From: Halobacillus locisalis
GTDB taxonomy: Bacteria > Bacillota > Bacilli > Bacillales > Halobacillaceae
Length of the DNA: 64,000 bases
Assembly: GCF_013694105.1 (NCBI RefSeq)
Contig: NZ_JACEFG010000002.1
Location: 1,054,001 to 1,118,000, forward strand
Direction of reading: 5' to 3'
The notes beneath the pieces are model-generated. The model was given only the letters and a program-made list of their open reading frames with translations, was not told where the DNA came from and made no database searches. Shown piece by piece: positions 53,849-62,874 of this stretch (positions within the stretch are counted from its first letter, which is position 1; each line of letters opens with the position of its first letter). The translations under genes were made by a program, and so were the position numbers.

Positions 53849-54079
53849 TTAAAAATCAACCAGGCGAAAAAAATTAACCAAGAAGAATAAGGGATTGACG
53901 TGATTATTCACATGAAGAACTTCTTCTTGAATGGGCATCGACTCAAAATATTCTTGCTGAGTTTGGTTTTCTTTCTGTTCTTCTTTCATGGCTTCAAGGT
54001 AGCGGTATTGCAAAGGGGTAAGCAGAATACTTAATAAGACATAGATGCCCGCAATACCGAGGAATGCATTGAAAAGCAT
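53849..54079 (-). CDS. Small membrane protein, unknown
   Basis: A 76-residue protein with an N-terminal hydrophobic helix (FNAFLGIAGIYVLLSILL), a charged Gln/Glu stretch (KEEQKENQTQQEYF) and a second hydrophobic end (NPLFFLVNFF). I do not recognise it. The ATG at 54079 follows AAAGGAG; an ATG two codons earlier is too close. It lies among spore genes, which weakly suggests a sporulation link. Confidence 0.6.
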   Translation of the reverse strand: MLFNAFLGIAGIYVLLSILLTPLQYRYLEAMKEEQKENQTQQEYFESMPIQEEVLHVNNHVNPLFFLVNFFRLVDF

Positions 54080-54192
54080 GTACATTCTCCTTTATTTTAC
54101 AGTCTGTTTATACGTACGGTTGAAATCCTTAGAAGTTTCAATCGAATGATTCCTTTCTTTTTGCAAAACCTATAAAAGAAGGAGGAATGGAC

Positions 54193-54387
54193 ATGAATCG
54201 ACGACCAAAAAATGACCAAGGATTTAAAATAACAGAAGAACAAGCAAAGGATAGTTATATGGAAGGTACGATAGATGGCAGCATCGATCAGGTGGATGAC
54301 GAAGGGAATTTAATCAGTCATGATGGGGAGCCACTATCTAGAGAACGTTTCCCAAAAGGACGAAAACAAAATGAACAGAAGAAATAA
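54193..54387 (+). CDS. Conserved small hydrophilic protein
   Basis: A 64-residue very hydrophilic protein (MNRRPKNDQGFKITEEQAKDS, SIDQVDDEGNLISHDGEPLS) with no known domain. The ATG follows GAAGGAGG. Its stop overlaps the start region of the SASP gene by 17 bases, so the two are co-transcribed and the protein may also be made in the spore. Function unknown. Confidence 0.7.
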   Translation: MNRRPKNDQGFKITEEQAKDSYMEGTIDGSIDQVDDEGNLISHDGEPLSRERFPKGRKQNEQKK

Positions 54388-54625
54388 GATCCTCGTTCCC
54401 GAAGCACGAGAGGGACTAGATCAATTAAAAGCAGAAATCGCTAAGACAAAGTTGGCTGCCGATGCGAAATATGAAATGGCAAGAGAAAAAGGTGTACCTT
54501 TGCAAAAAGGATACAATGGCGATTTAACGACGAGGCAAGCAGGCAAAATCGGCGGGTCCTTAGGTGGGCAAATGGTGAAAGAGCTCGTGCTCCGGGCGCA
54601 GACCGATTTACAATCTAAGAAGTAA
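54371..54625 (+). CDS. Alpha/beta-type small acid-soluble spore protein
   Basis: An 84-residue SASP that coats and protects DNA in the spore core. It has both family signatures: LVPEAREGLDQLKAEIA and GYNGDLTTRQAGKIGGSLGGQMVKELV; the germination protease site precedes KxxEIA. The ATG at 54371 follows AAAGGAC by ~8 bases, inside the end of the preceding gene. Length is somewhat above the ~70 residues of SspA-type proteins because of the middle insertion KYEMAREKGVPLQK. Confidence 0.93.
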   Translation: MNRRNKILVPEAREGLDQLKAEIAKTKLAADAKYEMAREKGVPLQKGYNGDLTTRQAGKIGGSLGGQMVKELVLRAQTDLQSKK

Positions 54626-54629
54626 CGGA

Positions 54630-54659
54630 AAAGGAGGTGTTCGTGCACCTTCTTTTTTT
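54630..54659 (+). terminator. Terminator after the SASP gene
   Basis: AAAGGAGGTG / CACCTTCTTT-type stem and seven T residues. Confidence 0.88.
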
Positions 54660-54758
54660 GTTTGATTATTCCTATAGTTAAAGCAAAAATCGGCTTGTAC
54701 GCGCATATATTTGATATAATAGAGAAAATAAGAGTGAACACTCACGGGAGAGAGTTCA

Positions 54759-55355
54759 ATGAACAAGATAAAGCAACTAGTGGATGAGATGACATGGAAT
54801 GGGGATAAGGTTCATTCCTATCCAGAGCAGTTTGATTGGATTGGCCAAGGCAGAAGTGCGGTTGCTTATAAAATTGAAAAAACAAACCAAGTCGTAAAAG
54901 TCTTTTATCCAAAGTATAAACATTTAGCTCAAATAGAAGCAGACGTGTACCGGAGACTTTCCAACCACGATTTGTTTCCTGAACTGTATGATGTAGGCGA
55001 TGGATTTCTAGTGCTTGAATATGTGGCAGGTCAGACATTGTACGATTGCTTGATTCAAGGCGTGTCGATCACAGAAGAAATGGTTGAACAAGTGGATCTT
55101 GCGATGCAGTATGCCAGAAGCCAAGGGCTTAACCCATCTGACACGCATCTGAAGAACATCCTCCTGACCGAAGAGGGGGCTATTAAAGTGATAGATGTCG
55201 TCCGCTTCACTCAAGAAGAAGAGTGTCCTCATTGGGATGATTTGAAAAAAGCGTATTTCTCTTATTATCAAAAACGCTATTTCCCAAGAAAGTTCCCGAA
55301 ATTTTTCATTGAATTTGTCATTCGTCTATATCGTAAGCGATTGCTTCCTATCTAG
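54759..55355 (+). CDS. Small Ser/Thr protein kinase-like protein (YrzF-type)
   Basis: A 198-residue protein kinase-like fold, much shorter than normal kinases. ATP loop IGQGRSAVAYKI, ATP-lysine in VVKVF, a hinge region LVLEYVAGQTLYD, a catalytic loop NPSDTHLKNILL (Asp and Asn kept, but not HRD) and IDVVRF in place of DFG. It agrees with the compact YrzF/YbdM kinases of spore formers. The ATG follows GGGAGAG. Single gene. Function unknown; activity plausible because the catalytic Asp, Asn and Lys are kept. Confidence 0.8.
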   Translation: MNKIKQLVDEMTWNGDKVHSYPEQFDWIGQGRSAVAYKIEKTNQVVKVFYPKYKHLAQIEADVYRRLSNHDLFPELYDVGDGFLVLEYVAGQTLYDCLIQGVSITEEMVEQVDLAMQYARSQGLNPSDTHLKNILLTEEGAIKVIDVVRFTQEEECPHWDDLKKAYFSYYQKRYFPRKFPKFFIEFVIRLYRKRLLPI

Positions 55356-55410
55356 TTTATTCTTGTTCCTTCCTGGGAATAGAATGGAAAAGGAAAGGTA
55401 GGGATTGGAT

Positions 55411-55650
55411 ATGACTCAATATCGCTTAAGTGACGTAGAAGTAGGGAAAAATTACACAGCAAAAGAATTAGATAGTTTTGTTTCGACGACAGACGTCGTG
55501 CTTGTTTCGAATAACGAAAATCAACTGTTTAATGAGCCGGATAGAGAGTATAAGGTGGTTCATTCCTATGCCGGTTTCTTTGAGCATTCCAGCGATAATG
55601 GGGAAAAATATTATCGTGAGAAGAACGTATATGTCGTAGAAAAGGTATAA
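55411..55650 (+). CDS. Hypothetical protein, 79 residues
   Basis: An acidic, soluble protein of mainly beta character (YRLSDVEVGKNYTAKELDSFVST, YKVVHSYAGFFEHSSDNGEKYY) that I do not recognise. The ATG follows AGGTAGGG with ~7 bases of spacing. Separate from its neighbours by a terminator on the right. A real gene by ribosome site and codon use; no function can be given. Confidence 0.62.
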   Translation: MTQYRLSDVEVGKNYTAKELDSFVSTTDVVLVSNNENQLFNEPDREYKVVHSYAGFFEHSSDNGEKYYREKNVYVVEKV

Positions 55651-55652
55651 AG

Positions 55653-55681
55653 AAAAATCCCAGTTCAGCTGGGATTTTTTT
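55653..55681 (+). terminator. Terminator between convergent genes
   Basis: AAAAATCCCAG / CTGGGATTTTT stem with T and A flanks. It overlaps the stop of the TrmB-type gene. Confidence 0.9.
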
Positions 55682-56438
55682 AATACCTTAATTTCATAAG
55701 AATACTCTGAAGTTGTTCGTCTTCTTTTAGAATATCTTCGTACTTTCTTGTGATTTCAGTCAGAGCTACATCGTGAAAGAAAAACTCCGTAAAGAATTTG
55801 ACAAGGGGACTTGAAAGGGTATGAATACCTTGCCACTCTTCTTGTTCAACCCCAGCAAGTAAAATTTCCCTCTCGTCTATGATGATCAATTGGTGACGCT
55901 CTAACGCTTCATGATTCTCATCGGGCACCAATACGTGAGGAGCGGTTAACTTCGTTTCCATTTCTCCAACAGAAAGGACTTCGACGGTGACGCCCTCTTG
56001 TTGCTTGTGCTCCAATGTAGGAAGAAGCGGGGAGAGATCGTCGCTCCATCCTGACAAATAAATGCTGGATTGGGCTTGTTGCAGTAGATCAGAGGTGACA
56101 CTTGAGATTGCTGTTGCGTTCTTGATCGTCCACACTCGGTCGTCGTTCGGTGTCAGCGTGTACTTCTTATTTTTCAACTCTTCAACGTTCTCTTCAAACT
56201 CCGCCGTTAATTTACGAATGGTTGTATCGAGAGGAAGTGCTGTATAGAGTTTTTTTCTATTCGTATAGGAACTTTTCAGTAAACCTTTTTCAATGAGGCG
56301 ATTTAATACTTCGTAGACTTTCGATTTCGGTACGCGCGAATATTTGACGATCGTCGTTGCATCCAACGGTTCATCGCTTGCTGTCAACACTTCGAAGACT
56401 TGACTTTCATATTGGGTGAATCCAAATTTCTGTAGCAT
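55680..56438 (-). CDS. TrmB-family sugar-responsive regulator
   Basis: A 252-residue regulator with an N-terminal winged helix (FGFTQYESQVFEVLTASDEPLDATTIVKYSRVPKSKVYEVLNRLIEKG) and a C-terminal sugar- or nucleotide-like-binding domain of the TrmB/PLD-like type (SSIYLSGWSDDLSPLL). The ATG at 56438 follows GAGGGGT; the 39-codon upstream extension carries no start signal. It is divergent from an MFS transporter gene, and the perfect palindrome at 56548-56567 lies at that promoter. Confidence 0.85.
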   Translation of the reverse strand: MLQKFGFTQYESQVFEVLTASDEPLDATTIVKYSRVPKSKVYEVLNRLIEKGLLKSSYTNRKKLYTALPLDTTIRKLTAEFEENVEELKNKKYTLTPNDDRVWTIKNATAISSVTSDLLQQAQSSIYLSGWSDDLSPLLPTLEHKQQEGVTVEVLSVGEMETKLTAPHVLVPDENHEALERHQLIIIDEREILLAGVEQEEWQGIHTLSSPLVKFFTEFFFHDVALTEITRKYEDILKEDEQLQSILMKLRY

Positions 56439-56540
56439 GTTACCCCTCTTCTCACAGTAATCCTTTCCTAAGAATACACGGTTCAGACATTTACGTAAAA
56501 TGAATGGAATTTCCTCTTGTTTTCCTTTGTTTTCCTTTGT

Positions 56541-56567
56541 TATAATGGTTACCATTGTAGTGGTAAC
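56541..56567 (+). promoter_or_regulatory. MFS gene promoter -10 and operator palindrome
   Basis: -10 TATAAT (56541-56546) is directly followed by GTTACCA-TTGTAG-TGGTAAC (56548-56567), a perfect 7-base inverted repeat with a 6-base spacer. -35 TTGTTT lies 18 bases upstream. A repressor here would block the start site; the TrmB-type protein is the natural candidate. Confidence 0.75.
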
Positions 56568-56593
56568 TCAAACGAAAAGAGGGAATGAAAGAT

Positions 56594-57766
56594 ATGAATA
56601 AAAAGGTCTACTTATTGGCGATTGTTTCTTTTGTCGTGGGAACGGTTGAGCTGATCATAGGAGGACTTCTTGATTTAGTTGCAGACGATCTTGGAGTGAG
56701 CCTTGGTCAAGCTGGCTTATTGATTACGATTTTTTCTGTTGTATTTGGGATTGCTTCTCCGATTTTGCTGACCATGACAGCAAGGTATGAGAGGAAGCAG
56801 TTGACGCTATGGACGTTGTTGATTTTCTTTTTAGGGAATTTATTAGCCTTTTGGAGTCCGAACTATAGCGTCATCATGGCGGCCCGGATATTTACTGCGG
56901 CAAGTGGTTCCTTGCTCGTTGTACTGGCTGTCACGATTGCTTCATCCATTGTAAAAGCGGAGTATAGAGGCCGTGCCATTGGTACGATCTTCATGGGAAT
57001 CAGCGGTTCACTCGTTCTAGGTGTTCCGATCGGTCTGACAATCGGAAATGCTTTCGGTTGGCGTGCACCCTTTTTGTTCATTGCCATCCTCACCCTAGCT
57101 TCTATGCTAGCGGTTGCGTTAACACTTGGTAAAATCGAACCAAAACCTGTCATCTCTATTAAAGAGCAAATCCGTACGTTGAAAGATCAGAAAATCTTTT
57201 CTGCACAGCTGACTTCCTTTCTGTTTTTGACAGGTCACTTGACATTGTATGCGTATTTGACTCCTTTTCTTAAAGCGGAAATGGGTCTAAGCGCTACGTG
57301 GGTAAGTATCGTGTACTTTATCTTTGGTGTAGCAGCTGTAACAGGGGGCGGTATTGGTGGTTCATTGTCCGACCGTTTCGGATCTGAGCGAAGCATCATC
57401 GGAATCATCATAGCCTTTGCCGTAGCCATATTTATGATTCCGTTTGTCACATTCTCTCTTCCCTTATTCTTAGTCGTCATGATTATCTGGAGTGCTCTGA
57501 GCTGGGCGATTACACCTGCTCAACAAAATTTTTTGATTACCTCAGCACCTGAAACGTCCGATATTCAGCAGAGTTTGAATAATTCTGCCTTACACTTCGG
57601 AATCGCTGCGGGATCATCTGTCGGTGGAATGGTCATCGGTCAAACCTCCGTCGTCCACAATGCAACAGTGGGGGGACTGTTCATTTTGTTTGCTCTTGGT
57701 ACGGCTGTTTTCTCTATTACGAGAGGACAAGTGGCGACCAGGCAGGAAGCAATTCATGATTCTTAA
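56594..57766 (+). CDS. MFS transporter (DHA1-like)
   Basis: A 390-residue transporter with 12 membrane helices. The DHA-type features include the N-terminal VSFVVGTVELIIGGLLDLVADDLGVS, ARIFTAASGSLLVVLAVTIAS and the motif GGSLSDRFGSERS between helices 6-8. Such proteins export drugs, sugars or purine-type compounds; the regulator neighbour suggests a sugar-like inducer. The ATG at 56594 is preferred to one 3 codons earlier that touches the ribosome site. Confidence 0.88.
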   Translation: MNKKVYLLAIVSFVVGTVELIIGGLLDLVADDLGVSLGQAGLLITIFSVVFGIASPILLTMTARYERKQLTLWTLLIFFLGNLLAFWSPNYSVIMAARIFTAASGSLLVVLAVTIASSIVKAEYRGRAIGTIFMGISGSLVLGVPIGLTIGNAFGWRAPFLFIAILTLASMLAVALTLGKIEPKPVISIKEQIRTLKDQKIFSAQLTSFLFLTGHLTLYAYLTPFLKAEMGLSATWVSIVYFIFGVAAVTGGGIGGSLSDRFGSERSIIGIIIAFAVAIFMIPFVTFSLPLFLVVMIIWSALSWAITPAQQNFLITSAPETSDIQQSLNNSALHFGIAAGSSVGGMVIGQTSVVHNATVGGLFILFALGTAVFSITRGQVATRQEAIHDS

Positions 57767-57817
57767 CGAGCAGATCAAATGTAGATATTAGAATTTAATC
57801 ACGCCTTTATAATAGAG

Positions 57818-57861
57818 CGGCTGCACTCGAGAATGACAATTATCGAGATGCAGCCGTTTTT
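57818..57861 (+). terminator. Terminator after the MFS gene
   Basis: CGGCTGCACTCGA / TCGAGATGCAGCCG stem with T residues, ~50 bases after the stop codon. Confidence 0.82.
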
Positions 57862-57981
57862 AATTACAAAGACTTTGTCGCAGATTATTGGCTAGGTTGG
57901 TGTGGTTAGAAAAAAATGGTGTAGATAAAAAGATCAAATTTGCAAAACCTATAACTGTTCGACTTATGAGGAGGGAATGAC

Positions 57982-58188
57982 ATGGGTAGAGATGAGCATC
58001 ATCACTCAAAAGGTAAGAAAAAGTACAAGTTACCTCAGACCCCTAAGCAACAAAAACACCCTGGTATTGATATAGAGTTCTCTGAAGAAATCGCTGACCA
58101 AGACGATTTCGAAGCACTTGAAAGAAGTGAAGCAGCAGACCAGCGTGCTCATAAACGACAACAAGAAATAAATCGCCGCCGTCGTTAA
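57982..58188 (+). CDS. yfhD: YfhD-family protein
   Basis: A 68-residue basic protein (MGRDEHHHSKGKKKYKLPQTPKQQK) with the YfhD pattern of a KLPQTPK stretch followed by EFSEEIADQDDFEALERSEAADQRAHKRQQ. The family is found in spore-forming Bacillaceae, with an unknown role. The ATG follows GAGGAGGG at a good spacing. A weak hairpin (AAGGCAGCTC / GAGCTGCCTT, ~58200-58228) follows the gene. Confidence 0.85.
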   Translation: MGRDEHHHSKGKKKYKLPQTPKQQKHPGIDIEFSEEIADQDDFEALERSEAADQRAHKRQQEINRRRR

Positions 58189-58265
58189 GAACGGAGGCAA
58201 AGGCAGCTCTTTTTAATGGAGCTGCCTTAATCTGTTCACAAGACAATCTGTACAGTATAAATTGT

Positions 58266-58293
58266 TTGAACTAAATTTAGTTTATGGTATAAT
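58266..58293 (+). promoter_or_regulatory. Promoter of the betaine-binding lipoprotein gene
   Basis: -35 TTGAAC (58266-58271), a 16-base spacer and a perfect -10 TATAAT (58288-58293), ~50 bases before the start codon. Confidence 0.8.
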
Positions 58294-58346
58294 TCACTAT
58301 TGTGATTGAAATTCTTGTATATACATCATCTTAAGGAGGACATGAC

Positions 58347-59264
58347 GTGAAGAATTTACGTAAATGGTTACCTGCTCTATTTTTAGGAGCACTCTTAGTA
58401 CTTCTTGCAGCTTGTGGATCCAGTAACGAAGGGGAAGAAACGAGCAGTAATGATGGACAAGAGAATACAGAAAACAGTGAAACTGAAGAAAAAGGTACAA
58501 TCAGTATCGGAATGAACAACTGGGCCGAAAACGTAGCCGTCTCTAATATGTGGAAACTGATCCTCGAAGAAAAAGGCTACGAGGTGGAGTTGAATAGTGT
58601 AGAGAAAGGCTTCTTATATGAAGCATTGTCTGCAGGAGATTTGGATATTGGAACGGAAATCTGGTTGCCGCATACAGACAAGTCGTTTTATGAGAAATAC
58701 AAAGAAGAAATTGACTGGCGTGAAAATTGGTATGAGGGGACGAACCTCGGGTTAGTCGTACCTTCTTATATGGAAGATATTAATACGATAGAAGACCTTA
58801 AAACAACCGATGCTCTTGAAGAGAAACAAATCGTGGGCATTGATGCCGGTTCAAGTATTATGGGATTGACAGAAGAAGCTCTTGAAGAATATGAGCTTGA
58901 TTATTCTTTAGCCGCTTCATCAGGACCAACGATGACAGCAGAACTGAAGAACTCGATTGAAGATGAAGAGCCGATTGTGGTTACCCTTTGGAAACCTCAC
59001 TGGGCCTTCGCGGAAATGGATCTGAAGTTCTTGGAGGATACGAAAAATGTCTATGGTGAATCGGAAAACATTTCCTATGCTGCTCGTAAGGGTCTAGCAG
59101 AAGACCACCCAGAAGTCGTGAAGTGGTGGGACAAATTTATGTTGAATGACCAACAGCTTGGAAGCTTGATGGGAATGATCAATGAAGCTGAAACGGCCGA
59201 AGAAGGCGCACAACAGTGGATTGATGAGAACCAAGATCTCGTCGATGAGTGGACAGCAGAATAA
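58347..59264 (+). CDS. Glycine betaine ABC transporter substrate-binding lipoprotein
   Basis: A 305-residue binding protein with a signal peptide ending in the lipobox LLAAC and an acidic Ser/Glu linker, then two lobes of the OpuAC fold: ISIGMNNWAENVAVSNMWKLILEEKG, IWLPHTDKSFYEKY and WKPHWAFAEMDLKFLEDT; the tryptophans form the betaine cage. The start is a GTG following AAGGAGGAC. It has no permease or ATPase genes beside it, so it may serve a distant transporter. A betaine uptake role suits a halophile. Confidence 0.92.
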   Translation: MKNLRKWLPALFLGALLVLLAACGSSNEGEETSSNDGQENTENSETEEKGTISIGMNNWAENVAVSNMWKLILEEKGYEVELNSVEKGFLYEALSAGDLDIGTEIWLPHTDKSFYEKYKEEIDWRENWYEGTNLGLVVPSYMEDINTIEDLKTTDALEEKQIVGIDAGSSIMGLTEEALEEYELDYSLAASSGPTMTAELKNSIEDEEPIVVTLWKPHWAFAEMDLKFLEDTKNVYGESENISYAARKGLAEDHPEVVKWWDKFMLNDQQLGSLMGMINEAETAEEGAQQWIDENQDLVDEWTAE

Positions 59265-59274
59265 GAAAGTGTGA

Positions 59275-59308
59275 GACCCCAGACTTTTATAAGGTCTGGG
59301 GTTTTTTG
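59275..59308 (+). terminator. Terminator after the binding-protein gene
   Basis: GACCCCAGAC / GTCTGGGGTT stem with T residues. Confidence 0.92.
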
Positions 59309-59398
59309 TCGTTCCATTGTAAGAAAAGTAAGATTTTGGCCAATATTCTTGTTATAATGGAAAAGTCAGACTTTTTGCATAGTTAGGAGAGGTTAGGA

Positions 59399-60352
59399 GT
59401 GACGATTCAACAAAAAGAAATCAGACAAGCCCAAGAGGCGATAAATCAAGTTATTTTAGGTAAGGGAGAAATGGTGGAGTTGTTATTCACCGCCATTTTA
59501 GCTGATGGCCATGTGTTATTAGAAAGTGTTCCAGGATCAGGGAAAACGAAGCTGGCGAAAAGTTTTGCGAAAGTGATGGATGGAAAGTTCAGCCGGATCC
59601 AATTCACCCCTGATGTTCTGCCGAGTGACGTAACCGGTATTCAATTTTTCAACCCTAAAACACAAGAGTTCGAATTACGCAAAGGGCCCGTTATGACGAA
59701 TATCTTGCTCGCAGATGAAATCAACCGTGCTACACCAAAAACGCAGTCCAGTCTTCTTGAGGTCATGGAAGAAAAGCAAACGACCGTGGATGGCGAGACG
59801 ATGAAGATTGATGCGCCTTTATTTGTAGTCGCGACCCAAAACCCTGTAGAGGGGAACCAAGGAACATTTCCTTTACCGGAGGCTCAGCTCGACCGTTTCC
59901 TCTTCAAGTTGAATATGGGATACCCATCTGCGGAAGAAGAGAAAAACATTCTCCTTACCTATCAGCGGAATGAACCGATGGATGAGTTGACGTCTAAAAT
60001 CAAACTGGGCGATCTATTGAAATTGAGGGAGCAAGTCAAAGAGGTCACGCTCGCCGATGATACACTGAACTATCTGCTCGACCTTGTGAGGATGACTCGA
60101 AACCATACCGATGTCGAGTTGGGTGTCAGTACACGCGGAGCTCTCGCGTTTATGCGAGCGTCTCAAGCGAAAGCCATGCTGAATGGGCGGAGCTATGTAA
60201 TTCCAGAGGATGTCAAGTACCTGGCACCTTATCTATTTGAGCATCGGATTGTCCTATCGATGGAAGGGGCTATTCGGAAGTCGAATGAACAAATCGTGAA
60301 AGAAATGATAGAACAGGTTCCAGTTCCAGTGGAAGCGGGTCAATTACAGTGA
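59399..60352 (+). CDS. MoxR-type AAA+ ATPase
   Basis: A 317-residue ATPase of the MoxR family. Walker A VPGSGKTKL (~46-54), Walker B LLADEINRATPKTQSSLLEVMEE and the sensor/Arg-finger region DRFLFKLNMGYP. These ATPases act as chaperones for the maturation of proteins with VWA-type or DUF58 partners. The GTG start follows GGAGAGG. Together with the next two overlapping genes it forms an operon (ATPase, DUF58, DUF4129) like yeaC-yeaD-yebA of B. subtilis. Confidence 0.92.
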   Translation: MTIQQKEIRQAQEAINQVILGKGEMVELLFTAILADGHVLLESVPGSGKTKLAKSFAKVMDGKFSRIQFTPDVLPSDVTGIQFFNPKTQEFELRKGPVMTNILLADEINRATPKTQSSLLEVMEEKQTTVDGETMKIDAPLFVVATQNPVEGNQGTFPLPEAQLDRFLFKLNMGYPSAEEEKNILLTYQRNEPMDELTSKIKLGDLLKLREQVKEVTLADDTLNYLLDLVRMTRNHTDVELGVSTRGALAFMRASQAKAMLNGRSYVIPEDVKYLAPYLFEHRIVLSMEGAIRKSNEQIVKEMIEQVPVPVEAGQLQ

Positions 60353-61563
60353 AACAATGGAATCGTAAATTAGGTGATGATAGTCATCGGTACTACGACA
60401 TCATTATTGCGATGGTTCTTCTCACTGGATTGACAGGGTTTATTGTTAATGAATTTCTTCTGCTTATCCCAACGGGTCTGTTAGTGGCTGTGGCAATCAT
60501 GAGCAAATTGTATGACCGTTATGGCGGTACAAAACTGAGCTTGATGAATCCGAAGCAATCCATCCGACTATTTCCGGGTGATGAGACGAATCTTACCTTC
60601 CGTATGAGGAATGACTCTAAAGCCCCGATCTTGAACGGTCAGCTGTCTTTTTATAGCGAACCGATTGTCAAAGGGAGAGAGGCCTTTAGCAGGCAAGCGC
60701 AGAAAGGGTTTATCTATCAATTGCCTTTGTCCGTTGTTCATAAAGGTGAAACAGGGGTCACGATGCCGATAACTGCTCAATACAGAGGAGTAACAAGGTT
60801 TTCCAGGTTACAATACAAATTTCCGCATTTGATCAAGTTTCAGCCGATCATTATGGATTACCAGCACAAGTACCACACGGAAGTCATCGTATATCCTACT
60901 CAAAAGCCTGTATATGGAATCGATGAAGTGTTTCATTTATCGATTGGTGACCAGACGGCTTCCATATCGCCTTATGAAGATTTGCTGACACCAATCGGAA
61001 CGAGAGACTATGTGACGTCTGATCCGTTTCACAGGATCCACTGGAAAGCAAGTGCCAAGACGCAACAATTGCAGACGAAGGTGTATGAGCGACAAGTGGA
61101 TATGAGCTGGACGATTCTTGTAAACCTTTCTGAGCATACACGCCTGGGAAACCAGCACATCTCGAATCATTTGGAGGATTTATTATCCTATGCAAGTTAT
61201 CTTTGCCAAGAAGCGACGAAACGATCGTTTTCATATGAGATGTCATTGAATATGAGACGGCCGCATGACCGCCCGTATTACTATCAACCTGAAGGACAGG
61301 GGCCTCAACACTTGAAAGAATCACTGGAACTTCTAGCAAGGCTCAATAAAGACCACTTGCTTATGCCGATGGAAGAATTGATGTATCGGATTCATCAGCA
61401 AATGTATAAGAAGAAAACGATCCTTTTGCTAGGCGAAATTCCGGAGAGTTGTTACCGGTTCATCCGAAAGTGGCAGAATCAAGGGGTACGGGTTTTTGTC
61501 CTTGATGTCCAACAGGAAAATCCTGTACTCGTACGAATAGGTCAAGGAGGGGGAGCGGCATGA
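60349..61563 (+). CDS. DUF58-domain membrane protein
   Basis: A 404-residue protein with two N-terminal membrane helices (~16-50) and a cytoplasmic/outer DUF58 domain. The DUF58 core GTRDYVTSDPFHRIHWKASAKTQQLQTKVYE is present at ~residues 205-235. DUF58 proteins work with MoxR ATPases; the exact role in this operon is unknown. Its start overlaps the MoxR gene end (GTGA, GTG start), and the next gene overlaps its end by 4 bases. Confidence 0.88.
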   Translation: MKQWNRKLGDDSHRYYDIIIAMVLLTGLTGFIVNEFLLLIPTGLLVAVAIMSKLYDRYGGTKLSLMNPKQSIRLFPGDETNLTFRMRNDSKAPILNGQLSFYSEPIVKGREAFSRQAQKGFIYQLPLSVVHKGETGVTMPITAQYRGVTRFSRLQYKFPHLIKFQPIIMDYQHKYHTEVIVYPTQKPVYGIDEVFHLSIGDQTASISPYEDLLTPIGTRDYVTSDPFHRIHWKASAKTQQLQTKVYERQVDMSWTILVNLSEHTRLGNQHISNHLEDLLSYASYLCQEATKRSFSYEMSLNMRRPHDRPYYYQPEGQGPQHLKESLELLARLNKDHLLMPMEELMYRIHQQMYKKKTILLLGEIPESCYRFIRKWQNQGVRVFVLDVQQENPVLVRIGQGGGAA

Positions 61564-62792
61564 TCGAAGGACGTAAAAACATTACACTCGCTTATCAAAT
61601 GATGAGTCAGGTCATCGTTTTATACTTCTTCCTCTACTTGCTGGTGGATTGGCTTTCGCTTCCTTTCTCCCTTTCTTCCTACTTGATCGTCACAAGTGCC
61701 GGTATCGCAGGGTTACTCGTGACGACCTATTATCAAGCTTACAAAAGCCGGGTCGTCGTTGTTCCCATCATCGTGATCGGGTTGACCTTTGTCACTGGAC
61801 TGTACTGGCTGATTGGTGTGGCTTTAGCGGGTGGTCTCGTTTGGAGGTATAATGCCATGGAGGTGGATCCCGAACAAGGGAATGAGCATGGTTTATTGAT
61901 CATGACCACCATCCTTGCGTTTACCGAGTTAGTCTTCTACCGCGACCTTTCGCTCATGGTCGCGCTATTGCTACAGTACGTCATTCTGTTCATGGGCTAC
62001 AATTTATCCCACTACTACCGAGTGTCCAAAGCGGACCGAGCGGAAGGACAGAAGAACATCCTAGGATTCGCTGTCGCTATTCCTTTGGCAACGATCGGTT
62101 TACTGATCTTGTTACCGGGGGTACGTTCCGTAGTCGGTTTCTTATGGAGTGGCGTTTCGTTCATCTTCCTAAAAGGGGTTTCTGGTGTAATTGCAGGACT
62201 TCAGTTCTTTGGTCTGGATGTTTCCGATATCGAGCCATCAGAGAGCTTAGATGGGCAACAAGGACTGCTTGATAAAATGGAAGAAATGCGTCCACAAGAT
62301 GAAGCGACAGAATATGACGGATCTGTCGTGAATCGGATAGGAGATGCCACGCAGTGGGGCCTGATCATTGGGATCCTTGCGGCTGTCATCATCGTGCTCT
62401 TCATCGTTTATCGATTTAATAAGAATCGAGAAGGGTTCGAGGACGAAGGGAGTGGCCTGTCGTATCAGAGCTATCAACTTGCCTCTGATATGAGCGATAC
62501 ATCATCCATGTTCAGCTTTTCTAGGTCTAAAGCAAATAACCCGATTCGAAAACAATTCGAGAAATTCGAAAAAAATGCTGCGAAGTCAGGTGTAGGACGT
62601 GAACCGAATGAGTCGATTAACGACTGGTTCGATAGGATTGGATTAGAAACTTCTCAAACCACACTTTATCAAAAAGTCCGATATGGATTGGAAGAGCTGA
62701 CAAGCGAGGAAACGGACCGTTTTTATTGTGAAATGAAAGACTTACAGCAACAAATCGAACGGCTTTCGGCAAAGAAAAATGAAGGTTTATAA
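61560..62792 (+). CDS. DUF4129-domain membrane protein
   Basis: A 410-residue protein with six or more membrane helices in the first ~210 residues, another at ~270-290 and a cytoplasmic C-terminal DUF4129-type segment (EPNESINDWFDRIG, YGLEELTSEETDRFY). In related genomes it follows MoxR and DUF58 genes, and the three are thought to act together in the envelope. The ATG overlaps the previous stop (ATGA). Function unknown. Confidence 0.82.
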   Translation: MIEGRKNITLAYQMMSQVIVLYFFLYLLVDWLSLPFSLSSYLIVTSAGIAGLLVTTYYQAYKSRVVVVPIIVIGLTFVTGLYWLIGVALAGGLVWRYNAMEVDPEQGNEHGLLIMTTILAFTELVFYRDLSLMVALLLQYVILFMGYNLSHYYRVSKADRAEGQKNILGFAVAIPLATIGLLILLPGVRSVVGFLWSGVSFIFLKGVSGVIAGLQFFGLDVSDIEPSESLDGQQGLLDKMEEMRPQDEATEYDGSVVNRIGDATQWGLIIGILAAVIIVLFIVYRFNKNREGFEDEGSGLSYQSYQLASDMSDTSSMFSFSRSKANNPIRKQFEKFEKNAAKSGVGREPNESINDWFDRIGLETSQTTLYQKVRYGLEELTSEETDRFYCEMKDLQQQIERLSAKKNEGL

Positions 62793-62874
62793 AAAAATCT
62801 AGTTTAGTGGCTTTCCATTTAGGAAACATATCTGTAAATGTTATTCCAAACATCTTGAAAGGGGACACACATTT

